A DNA stretch of 64,000 nucleotides from contig CM055094.1 in the NCBI GenBank assembly GCA_029204225.1, positions 65,120,293 to 65,184,292 on the forward strand. The letters run 5' to 3'. This DNA comes from Diphasiastrum complanatum (Eukaryota; Streptophyta; Lycopodiopsida; Lycopodiales; Lycopodiaceae). Both the position numbers and the translations under genes were made by a program. Position 1 is the first letter of the stretch, and each line of letters begins with the position of its first letter. Below are positions 44,985-57,790 of this stretch, in pieces. The notes beneath the pieces are model-generated. The model saw nothing but the letters and a program-made list of their open reading frames with translations, made no database searches and was not told the DNA's origin.

Positions 44985-45350
44985 TGAATTGGCATGCAAT
45001 ATGATGATTGGAGACAAGACTAGGCCTCTTGCGAATGAGGATCTCAGGACATTTGACAAGAGATACCGGTGTGCCAAGACTTTCACCGACTTGTTAGTGA
45101 AGGATTCAATCATTCCCTATATCAATGATGTTCGGAGACCACTGAAAGCATGGGATACATTGGGGTTACAATTGAAAAATGTGAATACATTATAGGTCTT
45201 GTTCCTCAAGTCAAAGTTCAACACTGTTGAGAATGGATGAAGGTACCACAATTGCTGAGCATTTGCTAAGGATCAAGAAAATTAAAGATCAAGTGGAGAT
45301 AGTTCAACTAACATTCAGTAGTTTGTTAGATTCATGATACATATCAGACA
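44985..45350 (+). pseudogene. Ty1-copia gag remnant
   Basis: It reads ELACNMMIGDKTRPLANEDL, then TFDKRYRCAKTFTDLLVKDS, IIPYINDVRRPLKAWDTLGL and, after a stop, VLFLKSKFNTVENG. It aligns position by position with the - strand gag at 4535-4151 and belongs to the same family. Confidence 0.82.
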
Positions 45351-45381
45351 TTCAGGCCAAGTGTTGCCATGAGAAAGAGAT

Positions 45382-45891
45382 TGTTGACCTATAATGAGAT
45401 AGGCAAACTTCTTATTCAAGAGGAACAAAGAAGAGAAAATTTGAATTCCCAAAGTTGCTCGATGGATCAAGCTCAATTAAGCAGAGCTGTGGGTTATGGA
45501 CGAGTTGAAGGTTTTCAACTTTTACAAATTTGCCATTGTTTTTCTCATTTTGGCATATCCATAGCCCCAATTTGAATCATTTGGTGATTTCACCCACACT
45601 AGTGTTTAACCATTTTGAAGATGAAAGAAAAGCATGTTGACCTATAATGAATTAGGCAGACTCCTTACGCAAGAGGAACAAAGAAGAGAAAATTTGAATT
45701 TGCAAAATTGCTCGATGGATCAAGATCAATGAAGTGGAGTTGTAAATTATGGACGAGTTGAACATTTTCAACTTCTACAAGTTTCCCATTTTTTTTTCTC
45801 ATTTTGGCAGTATCCATAGCCCCAATTTGAATTACTTGGTATTTTCACCCACACTAGTGTTTAACCATTTTGAAGATGAAAGAAAAGCATG
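45382..45891 (+). repeat. 253-bp tandem duplication in gag-derived sequence
   Basis: The unit starting TGTTGACCTATAATGA occurs at 45382-45634 and again at 45635-45891. It includes LTYNEIGKLLIQEEQRREN, a gag segment. It is about 90 % alike by eye. The copies differ mainly by substitutions. Confidence 0.88.
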
Positions 45892-48486
45892 TCACTTGGA
45901 ATGCATATATCCCAATAATATTTGAGCAATGGGGAAGCTAACGGATGAAGAAACTTAGGCATTACAAAGATAAACATGGGAGGGGGTTGGAGAAATGTCA
46001 ATATTGTCAATTAGGCAGTTTGCAGTACAAGATGACCATGACCAAGACCAAACGAGCTTGACACCACGGGCCGCTTCACCAGGAGGCAGTCTTATAAAAT
46101 CGGTAGCAATAAATGATGGAAGCCAACCAGAATGCAGCAACAGCTCACAAGAATAACAAAATGGAAAAGGGAGTTTGCAGAGCAGCCCTCAGCAAGAACA
46201 GTGGTCAGGGCAGCCAAGGCAAGATTAACAAGGATATTTGTTTGAGGGGGCAGTTTCATATGATGAGGCACTGTGGGAGTTTCAGAAGCAATACTTGGAG
46301 ACTAAATTTTATAGGACAATACTAGTTTGTAGAGCATTAGGGTTTGTATTGGAATACTATGTATAACTGAGTAAATTATCAGTTGCAATCATAACAAGCC
46401 AACATGGCTAAGATAGAAGAATTCAATACAAAGTTGGAGAGTTCCTAAAGAAAGGGACTAGGGTGATAGTAAAGTAGAATTAGTTGCAGCAACAAATCTT
46501 AATCTGGAAGTAACAAACTTTTTTCTATTTGATTAAGGTCACAGAAGGGAGAAGGGTGAGTGTACAGAATAAGTTTGGCCTGGACAAATTGTCCTGTGAG
46601 AACGCCATACTCCAGACACAACTTAACAATATTTCAAGCACCAGGGACGTGGGGATTTCAAGGCTAGGACTGAATGCTTGAGCGACTTCTACACTGCTGT
46701 AAAATGTCCCATAGAAACTGGTAGCCATAATTGACAAAAATAAGCTCTTCTCGGTGACATTTTGCAGCTGAAAAGTCAGAAGGCCGAGAGTACAGGAAAA
46801 GCCCCATGAGAGAGGAAATGCAGTGGTTGGGACGCACACCACAGTAATGGGCTTTGAGACTAACTTGAAGCAGAAGATGCAAGAATTTTAAATGGCTCAA
46901 AAGAAGCTCAAAGAAATTGAGGAAAATTCTGTAGAAGCTTGTTACTGCAAAAGTGACGTTAGTGCAAAAGTAATGCTAGCAAAAATTCAAGAGAAATTCA
47001 ACAGAGGCCAAACACAAAGGACAAGTCCAAAAAAGATATCTGGTACTGGAGCAGCAACTGTAAGAAATAAAAGAAAATTTGTATGATGAATCAACTCCAT
47101 GGATCTTTCACAGAAACATAGAGTGCATCTCAAATGTGAATATTTATTCAATAAATGATTTTATGCAGAGGACGTGCATGAGCTAGAATTTTTTTAAGTT
47201 GTGGCAATTAGCATCATTAGGAGGCTGGAGTCTCTTCAATATTGGCCTGAGCCATTCTGCAAGAAAAAGTGAAGTTCAAAATTATTACTGATATCAAGTG
47301 TTTTAGGCAATACGATGATTTATGCTTTACAGTTTGTACATAGAATGGAAAAAGAAATTTCTGTTGGAAGGACAAACATTATGAGTTCATCAATAAAAAT
47401 GCTATATAGAAGATATGGACATCTGGCAAATTATCCAATTGTAAAAATTCATATACATACATCCTACCCATTAGTTTGGAATCTATAATACAAATGGAAC
47501 ATATGCTCAAAAAATCAAAGAAGTAAAAGACTTAATATTTGCAGAACAAAAGGATTATGCTACCAAAAATTACAGAACCAGCGACGGTCTGGAGTTTAGT
47601 GAACAAGGCCTTTTCAACAAAATTTGTTGGACACGGTTGGGATGAGAATAGAATTTGTCATAGCCATGTTAGTACACAACCAGAGAAAATAAGATTTCTA
47701 AGGGTGAGAGCTGATTTGAGTCAGTTGCCCAAATTTTTTGTAAGAGTTGAATTAGTATGACTGATTTGTTGTGATCTTGTATGGTGAGAAGTGCACTGAT
47801 TTTGTGCTTGCTAATCAAGTGGAGAAAACTTTTATTTTGATGAGTGTATTAATAAAATATATGTGGTTATATTGAACTTCAAAATGGTTGAATGGTCATT
47901 TCATATTTTTCGTGTTGAATGAGACTGTCCAACTAGTACTTAGATGTACTGTTTGTTAATTGAATGTACTAGTTTTTGGGGTTGATTTAGTAGATATCCA
48001 ATATCATAATGATTCTTTGTATTCAGTAATTAGTAACTAGAGACAATGAATAGTTATCAATCCCTCTGGATGGGAAATTAGGTTGTAGTAGAATTTTTTT
48101 TACCATCCAACTTATGTTGCTGCTCTTGCACGAGGGAGGTGAGGTTTTAACTCTTACCTCTAGATATTGGATTTCGTTTTTTCAGCAATTGACTCTTTGG
48201 AAAAGTGGTTGCACATCAAGCTTCCAAAACTTGGTTGTTTCTTGTTTGTTTTGAGTATATACGCTCCAAATGAGAACCTAGAATATTGGGTTTTCTCTTT
48301 TTGGCTTTGTATCCCAAAATAAACATATAGCCAACAAATGGGCCTAACCTAAAGTTAAGTTCATAGTTGGCTTGATGGAATAGTTGCAATAAGAACCGTC
48401 TTTATTAGATGGTATAATTCACAAAATGTGAGGATTGGTACTTTGCTAGTATGCAACCAAATCCACATCTCAAAGTCAAATATGGC
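45892..48486. other. Unrecognised, partly coding-like sequence
   Basis: Several + strand stretches have protein-like texture: KVTEGRRVSVQNKFGLDKLS near 46524, then KLKEIEENSVEACYCKSDVS near 46903, HRMEKEISVGRTNIMSSSIK near 47342 and a 73-codon frame at 47539-47760. No domain is recognised. It could be an old retroelement gag or a decayed gene. Confidence 0.35.
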
Positions 48487-48683
48487 CCAATCAAATTAAG
48501 AGGTGTAGATGTTAAAGCCAATCACATTATGAGGTGCAAAATGTTTGGTCCAATCACGTTTAGAGGTGCAAATCACTTGGCCAATCATATTGTGAGGTTC
48601 TAGCTAGTTGGTCCAATCATGGAGAGAGGTGGGAATCTAGAGGTCCAATCATCATGAGAGGTGGAATCCATGAGGTCCAATCA
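48487..48683 (+). repeat. Seven CCAATCA boxes at 31-32 bp period
   Basis: CCAATCA starts at 48487, 48518, 48550, 48581, 48613, 48645 and 48677. Every copy is intact. A second word, GAGGT, recurs 12-13 bp after each of the first six. The rest of each unit has diverged. CCAATCA is a preferred NF-Y recognition sequence. Confidence 0.9.
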
Positions 48684-48714
48684 ATTTCAAGCATTCCTCA
48701 TGCTAGATCTCGAG

Positions 48715-48900
48715 CTAATACTATATTGAAGAGCTCTCTCATTGTACATATGGTTTTTTGTATAACAACATTGGAGGTTTTTTTCCCTTCACTATGTATT
48801 CTCTCTCTATCCGAGTACAAGTCTCTCTTTCTCTCTACCCGATAGCAAGGGCCTCTCTCACTCTTTGAATGTGTTTGGGACTTAGTTTTCTTCACGCTAA
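48715..48900 (+). promoter_or_regulatory. Possible core promoter and leader downstream of the CCAAT array
   Basis: A weak TATA-like ACTATATTGAA lies near 48720, about 40 bp after the last CCAAT box. It is followed by a TC-rich stretch (48785-48865) of the kind seen in plant 5' leaders and retroelement LTRs. No coding start with a recognisable product follows. Confidence 0.3.
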
Positions 48901-49132
48901 GTGTTTGGTTTGAGTGAGAAAGTGTGAATGATCAATGATAAATGCTTGTCTGCTCTTGCCTTGAAGATTGTCTAGTTAAATTGGTAGCATCAATCAAGTG
49001 ATAGTTTCATGTGCAATCACACCCACCTTAGAAGATCAAACACATTGATTTTTGTGTCCTCACACGTGGGAAATGTACACAATGTCAACTCAACTAGTTC
49101 AAAATTTTAAAAAAATGCTCTAACTTTCAATA

Positions 49133-49145
49133 CGCTTTAATACCA
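49133..49145 (-). other. Degenerate tRNA-iMet primer-site-like sequence
   Basis: The - strand reads TTGGTATTAAAGC, two changes from TTGGTATCAGAGC. No gag or LTR could be confirmed beside it. Confidence 0.3.
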
Positions 49146-51869
49146 ATATTGAAATCAAGCAAGACCACAAGGCATGAAAATACTTGAAGGCACGTAATAG
49201 AATACTTGAAGTGACGGTCTCATTCTTTGGGATAGAATGCTAGTCTCAGTGCTTGAGAAACCTCTTCCTACTTAACCTACAAAATCTAGTATAAATATGG
49301 AGTTCTTGGAATTCAAATTTTCATTCCTACACTTCCAAACAAATGAATGCACTTTTCCTACACAATAGAACCTTGAACTTTTCATTTACAACATTCCTTT
49401 TTATACATAAAATGTGCCTTCCTTTTTCTATAAAATTTGTTTTCATAGTTCTAAAACCTTCAGCTTTTCATCTACAACCTCATATTTTATGCATATAATT
49501 TGCCGCAGAATTTAGAACCTTGAACTTCTCACCCTGATGTTTCCTACGCAAAATATTCAGTCTTGTTTTAATAACTAAATGTTTGATGAATTTGACTAAG
49601 ACTCTTGAAACCCAAATACAATCCACTTAAATTCAGTAATGATAGTAAATCTATGCAATGTTTGCATGCTCTTCACTAAATGCAAAACAAATTGTTGTGC
49701 CTTGATTAATCAAAAAATCCAATATTTAAAACCTCGCTTCTCATTTGAGAATTCGTTTAAAGTTTAACACTAACATATATTTTCCAAAGTTCTATGAAAT
49801 TTTACCCAATTGTAGCATTGACTACATGTACATGTGTACATAGTCTAGACTTTTGAAACGAAGTGTAGACAATAGCAGTGACTACATAACATAACGTGTA
49901 TATGAAATGTACAAAACTTAGATGGTCACCTAAATAATGGTTTACAAGCTACAAATTACATCGATTATGCACACTAAACTTGATCAGACATACAACATGA
50001 ATGCAAAGTTCAAACCACGCTACATAGAGCACTATGTATACTTAAATCTTGCTTGGCATCAATCTATCTTATCAACTATGTTAAACGTACTTCAAAAGCA
50101 AATAAAAAAAAAGCTTGTTGAAAAGGTGAACAAATGCATTATGCAAGAAAAATGTGCAAGCATTACCAAAAATGGTGCACAATTTCACATCTACATAACA
50201 TGTTCTAGGCAAGATATTGCTCAAGATCACACAGTTTGATCATGACATAGAAAATAATTGAACCATAAAGTTTATAGAATTTACGTGTTTTTCATATCAC
50301 AATCGTCCTAGTACAATGTACAAAAATGTTTATAGATTCACTTCACGTACATGCAAAGCTGAATTTTCTTACATGATTTTAGGGGCTTAGGAATTCTCGT
50401 CCATGAAACTTGATATAGTTAAAACTCTCGTAAGTTGCCTTCAAAGCCCACAAAATTAAACTTGTCTAGAGTAACTACGTATGTTTTTAGCTTGCTTAGT
50501 GTAGCTACTAGCAACTATAATAGCATAGTATGTTAACGAAAACCTATATCGATATTTGTTGTAGTCATTTGGACCACCACTAATTAAATACGTATAGAAG
50601 ATGGTTTCCATGCTACTTCACATATACAATCAACATAATGCAATCCTTGTTAACTGATCATCTTGCCTCCATCAAGCAAGTTGAAATATTCACTTCTAAA
50701 ATCTGCACACAAAATAGCAATTTATGATGATCTTCAAAGTGTTCTCATAACACATTGAACTCAGAAAGACATAAACTCAAAAGTATTCTAAGTAGTAGCT
50801 TTCATTAAACTAATTCATTTTTCAGCATGTCCAACCTTCTCAGTCTTTTGAAATAAAAACCAATTGTCAATATTCAAGCAATTTGAGCATCAATTACATG
50901 ACATACACCTAAGCTATGCAAATGTCTAGCATAAACACCCTGAGAATAGATGTTAGATATACTAATTGACTTTGAAATTATTTAAATAAGTAAAATAAAT
51001 TTTTGGCAATTACTACTCAAACATCTACTTCAAAATTGTTTTCAAAGTCTTAAGTCATCTTAGACTTTCAGTAACTAGTGGTGGTGCACTTTTTTGCTTT
51101 ATTCTTTGATGTGATAACAAAGCTATGTACTATGCAATGATCAATTTTGCGTCTTTGTTAGACTAGTCACTATGCTCCAATCTTTTGGTATTGTAGAATG
51201 TATTGTCATCTACAAGTGAAGATCTATGGACGTAAAGCCATTCATAGATCATACTCCAACAAACCAAAATATGCCAGTATGTAACTAACTCATGGTTTTC
51301 AGATCCATCGGTCCTTATCATGGATGCTCCTGCTGTTGCCTAGCTTAGTGCCCATAAAACCGAAATGACAGTCCTCCTTTATTCCATTCACGAGCATATA
51401 GTGATCATTGAAGCCTGAAAAGTAGGTGTTGAACATAAATGACTTCAGAATCCAAGACAGTATGAAGACCAGACGTAGCATTCTTCACGGGATCGATGCG
51501 AATTGCAGACTATCTAAGTTATTACAGCGAACAAAATCCGATGCTAAGGCACTCATGATTTCACTGATCATAAATAACTGAAAAGTTGTGAATGAGCAAA
51601 TAATAATAGTGCTGATCTTGCGATGGTGGCAAGTGTGTATGATCCTTGTTAGCCCGGGCAGTGGGTATGTGCCGGGAGATTTGAGACAATTGAAATACAT
51701 GGAGCAGTTGCTTTGTGTTCTTCACCTTTTGCATGTGATGCACTCACAGTCACACACCCACAAGGCCAGTGCTAGAGCCATGGATGATGGAACTAGAGCT
51801 ATGGAGCTAGGACTCATGAGTGAGAGTGTGAGTATTCTTTTTGAGATTATTTCTTTTGGGAACTAGGAT
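49146..51869. other. Gap: no gene or clear repeat recognised
   Basis: AT-rich sequence. The longest frames (49937-50239 + and several - frames at 51300-51700) have no family match. Confidence 0.5.
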
Positions 51870-52260
51870 AATGTTGATTGCCTGCCCACATGAACATTTT
51901 GTTTAAAGGTTTTATGTATAGGATGTGTCAATCATTGATTTGTTGTCCACATAAACATTTCACAAAAAGTTTGATGCTTAGGTGTCAATCCTTCATTGGT
52001 TGTCCACATAACATTCTGCCACAGGGTTTCATTTTGTCACATGATTTCATGCATCCCATTGGGACTACTTATCTCAAAGGCTGTCCATTGAGAGTCTTGG
52101 TGAAGACATAAATTGTCGAGGAAGCACATTTATATTATGTTTGTGAAGGTGACTCCAAATTACAAAAAAATAATGAGCACTTGGCATTGTATGCATAGTA
52201 AAGGCTTGTCCTTAACCTCTGTAGGTGCCCTATCTAGTATGTGGTAAAGGCCTTAAGCTC
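51870..52260 (+). mobile_element. Decayed relative of the intron-9 foldback cluster
   Basis: Repeated CATTGGTTGTCCACATAACA and TGTCCACATAAACATTTCAC words at 51880-52020 match the foldback arms (GGCTGTCCACATGAACATTC) at 21128 and 21630. Further on, CTCCAAATTACAAA then GAGCACTTGGCATT (52150-52190) parallels CGTCCAAAATACAAA then GAGCACTTGGCATTACG at 21255-21295. The same composite structure therefore occurs twice, 30 kb apart. Confidence 0.6.
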
Positions 52261-55200
52261 GAATCTTTTTTTTTCCACCAAAAAAATGGATTGGCTTATG
52301 CAAGAAACCAACCATCATGGGGCGAAAAGCTATGCTTGTTTTATTGAGCAAAAGGCAACTATCCCAAATGAACTCAAAATCATGTGCTTGACCAATGAAA
52401 TAAGGAAAGAGCCTTGGCAAAGGAATGATTCAAAGGAAGTGCCCAGGGAGTGTTAGAAAAGGCTAGAATTGGTCCCAACTTAGATAAGGGCTATCCCTAG
52501 CACATGTGGAGTAGTGTAGTTATGACCTAAAGGTCAAAACATACCCCATGCTAATTAATCTATGTTATTAAGGGATATATCCCCATGGGGTTAAGGATAC
52601 CTCCTATATCATGCTTAATACAATGGCTATGAAGTCTCAACCAAGGACTTTAGGGGTAGCCCTCATGTAATTTTGACATGGTAGCTATAGTCGACAAACC
52701 AAAAAACTCTCCATCAAAGAGACCTCACTAACAAAATTAAAATCTAGTCCTAGTGTTGCGGCCACACCATGAGAGTAAAGGCATACCCAATGTACAAGCT
52801 CTCAAATATAGAGGTTGTCCCCTATATTTATATATGCTTCAACAATAAAATATGTAGATTAATGGGAAACACCCTCATTGGGTAGGACACATGATAAATT
52901 GATCTAGTCGATGCTTATGAGAAAAAGTAGTCAGACAAGATCCATAGGAGAAAGAGGTGGAGTATACCCCCTAGAAAATCCTGAAAGAGATAGAGAGAGT
53001 CCTTTTCTTGTGAACAAGGTGCACTCTCCTGATGATTGCAACTCTAAGGGCCTAAAGAATCCCCATTGATCGAAGAGTACGACTTAGCAGGTAGTGATCA
53101 AACAAGTAGACCCAACTATGTCCCTGTTATCTTTGTACAACATGATTGTCAACAAAGATGGTGTTGATTACCCTTTAGCCTCTTCTTGATGGACTAAAAC
53201 TCTTTCATTTTGAGTTAAAGGCTTTGAGGGTAAATACTTTCTACCCTTGAGGGCTAATGTACATTCTGTTTATAATCACATAGTATTTTGTTATGATTGT
53301 AGGGAAATAAAAAAGGCTAATACATAATACAATGAGGTTGAATTCCAATGCTTAGCTTTTGACATTAACGAAAAACACATTATAAAGTATGCAATTTCAC
53401 ATACTAACACTTGGATGTATGAAGATCATGGAACAATTGAAAAAGTCTAAGTCCAGCTCTAAATACGGGTCAACTAGCCTTTTGGATGTGAAAGTTTCCA
53501 CTAGTGCTCACAAAATAGCGATAGAATCTCAGAGGCCAATGTTGAAATTGGCAATGCTTCAAAGTTTGTAGGTCTTTTTACCTCCATCAAGTTTGGCTAT
53601 AAATCTCAAAGCTATATAGGTTTTATTATAATATTTTAGCCTTTCATTGAAGCATTGTAGGCTTTGCATAAGGTCGGTTCAAATGAATTTAAAGAGCATC
53701 ACTGTTAGCCTCTTCTTTTGACATATGTTGAAACATGTTTAAACGAACTCCCTTCAAACATATGTAAAGATTATAGTTTATTTCAGGAGGCCCTTACATG
53801 CAAGCAATGAGCCTTGGCCTATTTGGGCTAGGCTTTCTTGTGGAAGAGTCCCTACACCCAAAAAGCTTGAGCGTAAATATCTTTGGGCTTTCTTACATTG
53901 AACAATTATTCATTTGCAAAGAAATACAAAAGAAAGCGGGTTTGTGTGCCTAGGCCTTTACGATCAGTAGACGGGTTTAAGGGCCCATTGCCCGGATAGG
54001 AGGCCTTTAACATGCATGAAAACACTTTTTACAAAATAATCTCAAATTATTTTTCTCCTAAACAGCCCCCCTCTCGATAGCACCAAATAATTGAAGACTA
54101 TCTAGCTAAGTTTTACCATTTTCCACACTTAGCCTCATAGCCATCATAGCTAGGTCAATCCATTTTTATTGCATGTTTGAGGTACTTGTCTAAAACAAAC
54201 TCAAAATGGAAAATCTCTGCCATGAAGTTTATGTTGACTTTGAGAAAATAGTGAGGTTTTCCTTCAACTTTCATCTTTTGTAGTAGAACTAACCACATTT
54301 CCACTTCAACATCACACATCTTGAAGAAGCCTATTTAACAACCTTTGTCAACTAGACATGACACCCTTTTACAACTATTTAGCAATCTGCTTAGTTTCAA
54401 AGAAGGTCAAATGCACATAGTAGGATGTGAAGTTTGGACCTCATGAGGAGGAGATAATAACTCTACCAACCAAGACTTATCTTATCTAAAGACAATTGAA
54501 AATAATACATCATAAGCATCCTTAGTCCTTAGTTGTGTGAGGAAGAGAGCATATTTCTACCAACCAAGAATTATCCATATTTTCAAAAATAAAGACAGTA
54601 ATACGTCATAATCATCTTAAGTTCTTAGTATTCAAAACAAACTTGTCAATGAGATATTTATTTTAGCATATAGAATAACTCAAATATCAAACACTAGAAG
54701 ATTAAATTTCTTCTTGTTTTTTCAAAATCAACAAAATAAGTCAATAAGTTACATATTTTGAAGTCATTTCTCCAATAAGATTTGTTCAAATTAATGTAAA
54801 ATAAATTTTGAAGTGGATTGTCATAGATCATAGTTAAACCAAAACTTTCTGATTTCAAATATAAGAACCGATAAGGTCCAAGCGAGGAAGGCAAAGTATG
54901 GCCAAAAATTTGAAAGCATCCGAATTAAATAATGATTATGAGAGTCTTGAGACAAATTCTCAAGTAATACAATGGAAAATTTTCATATCAAAGCTACTAG
55001 ACAATAAATAACATAATACATTTAAGATGGAATATTTTTATTAAGAACCAAAATAATAGCCACATTGTCAATAATAGTAAATTTGATAACCATCAATCTT
55101 CATAAGTATTCCACAAGTATTGCACCACGAGTTTGATGAGATTAAAGAGAGCCTAAAATTATCAACGTGCAATACTTCATAATCAAGTATGGACCTAAGG

Positions 55201-57300
55201 AGTTTTATTGCATTTTTTTTTTTCTAGTTTTCATGACGACAATAAAGTGTCAACATATTAGAATTGAAATTGATTAGTAAACATATTCTTGGTTTGGAAG
55301 GAAAGTCAAGATATTGTTGTATCAATTTAAAATATCCCATGAAGCATGGTCATGAATTATGCCAATTTGAGTTATAATCTTGAGTGTATGAAGCTTTTGC
55401 ATGTTGCTATGTTAAGCTAAGAATGAGTACACAAATTGCCAATTACATCTATTTGGTACATGTAAAGATTAAGCTGCTTGATCTCCTTTTGTTCATTGAT
55501 CACATAGGAGAATGTCATTGGATCTATTTTGCAATGGGGCACTTAAAAGGTGACAACCACAAACTAGACCATTATAAGTATATAAGGGTGAACCATGTGA
55601 TATGATACTATGTAAACCATATCATAAATTATTTAATTGAATGCATACATTAGGTGGTTGAATCTGCATTTGAACACTATGTTTGAACTAAATTATAATA
55701 AAAGTTATAGCTCGACTTATTTTGACTTTATAAGAAAGTCAATCATTGTCTTAATTGAACATTAACATGCAATCATATGAATGCCATGTGTAGAACAATA
55801 GCACAAAACATAATATGCTAATAGATTATAGTATGGCTAGTTGTTTCATGGTTTTCCTTTGTATAGTACAATCAAGTTTTCATGCAAAATGTGCTTTCAT
55901 AGTCCACTTTCAATGTAGGAAACTAACTTATTAGCATAGGTACATGAATTTGGATTTCAATTTACAAAGCTCTCCAAAAAGAATACTAAAAATAGATAGA
56001 TTTTAATTTTTGGGGATATATCAGTTTTCATGGAAGAGGTAATGAGTTTTGGAATCTCACATCACCTTCTTTCGTTATGTACATTTCACAGTAATTTCTA
56101 TACAATAATAATGCATGTAAATTCCTTATTTCAGCCATATGTGTATAAAATTTAGAGCACCATACGAACATTTGATTACCCTAGTGTTTGGTGTAGAGAA
56201 TAATTTTGTCTAGAAACTAGCTGTTTATTTAAGTTACATAGTCTTCCTAGAGTAGTCTTGCTAACATAATCTAGTTATTTGTTCATAGTTAGGTTTTTTC
56301 TCAAAGCATGTGCGTTTGTAACAAACTTTAAAAGACATGAAAATTTCAGTGGACCGGTCTTGAGCATGTTACAAACATTCTTGACAAATGCATGTCAACT
56401 CCGTGTAATTTGAGCATGTTACACAACAAACTAAGATCCAAGAAACATTATGTAATACATATATTTAACCAAATTTATTAGAAAACTCAACAGTCAAAGC
56501 CTTTTTGACATGACTCTTGGTTTAGCATATCAAGGAACATACTATGATAATTCTCAATCATTCAAAACACATGGAGGGTGGTTGCTAGTAATTATGTAAA
56601 ATCTAAAAAAGTCCAACTACAATTCTTATCTTAACATAACTTTTTATTATTAATCAAGCATATTATAAAGATAAAGACTTGACCATCACATGATTTAAAT
56701 GATTTTTTGTTCTTACTATAAAGTCTCTTCTAGCCACACATGCCAAGAAAAGAATTAAACGTTTTTCTCAATATTCAAGATAAGAACGATAGAAAATTGT
56801 GGAAAGAAATGGATACTACAGTAAGCTCATTAATAAGATAAAGTTTGCTAATGTACTACATAAAATGACCTTTAAATCAGAATTCCCATAGTCCCTATGG
56901 GAGCTCATCATCCTTTTTTCCTAGATGGATTGAAAAGTCTATTATTTGCAATATTCTCTAACCTTGAGCAAGAACTCTTATCTACTACTAATGGACACCA
57001 AGTGTCATCAACAATAAAACCATGCAGCATATTGTGCAAGCTCTCAAAGCAAAGAGATTGAGCATGAAGAATCACCAAGCAGCATAAGGGAATTTTTATA
57101 TTCAAAGCTTTCCAAAAATCATGTGGAAAGAAAGACAACAAGTGGATATGATTGCTTGAGCAAGATGCAGTTGGACCTTGTACTAAAGAGGGTAGCAAGA
57201 ATCTGGTTGTACACTCATATTCATCATCTCTACTTCAAGTTTGATAGAAATCATGTTATCTTATAGTTGCTTTATGGTAATGACATTGTATTAACTCTAC
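52261..57300. other. Gap: no gene recognised
   Basis: Isolated frames such as 53389-53571 (ILTLGCMKIMEQLKKSKSSS) and 55384-55605 have no recognisable domain. The composition is AT-rich. This is probably old transposon debris, but nothing specific can be supported. Confidence 0.45.
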
Positions 57301-57790
57301 ATACCGAAGTGGACTTTAATAGCATTGAGGAGGGTAAGCAAGTTGTCGAAGAAGGTACAAACATTGCCTTCTTCAAGCTCTTATAAACAATAATATTTGG
57401 AGGTTGTTCAAGCTTCCACAAGGCAAGAAGGCAATTATATGCAAGTGGATTTTCAAGGTAAAGTCAAATACAGATGGATCTATCAACAAGTACAAGGAAA
57501 GGTTGGTGGGAAAAGGATACACTCAAGTGTATGGTATCGATTGTGATGAGACCTTTGCATCCATGGCAAAGATCGTAAGCATTCGAATCATCATTTCTCT
57601 TGCTACACTTTTTAATTGAGATCTATGAAAAATGGATGTTTTTAATGTTTTTTTTGAATGGACATCTTGATGAGGAAGTATACATGGAGCAACTTGAGGG
57701 CTACACATTTTAAGACGAGCCATGGTGTGCTTATTCACCAAGGAGTTGTATAGGCTTTAGCAAGCACCAAGGAGTTGGTATGCTAAGTCT
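57301..57790 (+). pseudogene. Ty1-copia reverse transcriptase remnant
   Basis: KLPQGKKAIICKWIFKVKSN, then STRKGWW/KYKERLVGKGYTQVYGID, DETFASMAKIVSIRIIISLA, KMDVFNVFF and NGHLDEEVYMEQLEGY give the N-terminal half of copia RT in order (LP.GKK.I.CKW.FK.K, R.VAKGYTQ..GID..ETF.P, MDV...FL.G.L.EEVYM.QP.G). A frameshift falls near 57615 and another near 57650. The text stops before the YVDD box. Confidence 0.87.

Noticed and set aside
48487-48683. Regularly spaced repeats resembling a CRISPR array
   Set aside because: The constant part is only 7 bases plus a short GAGGT word, the host is a plant, and the period fits helical spacing of CCAAT boxes.
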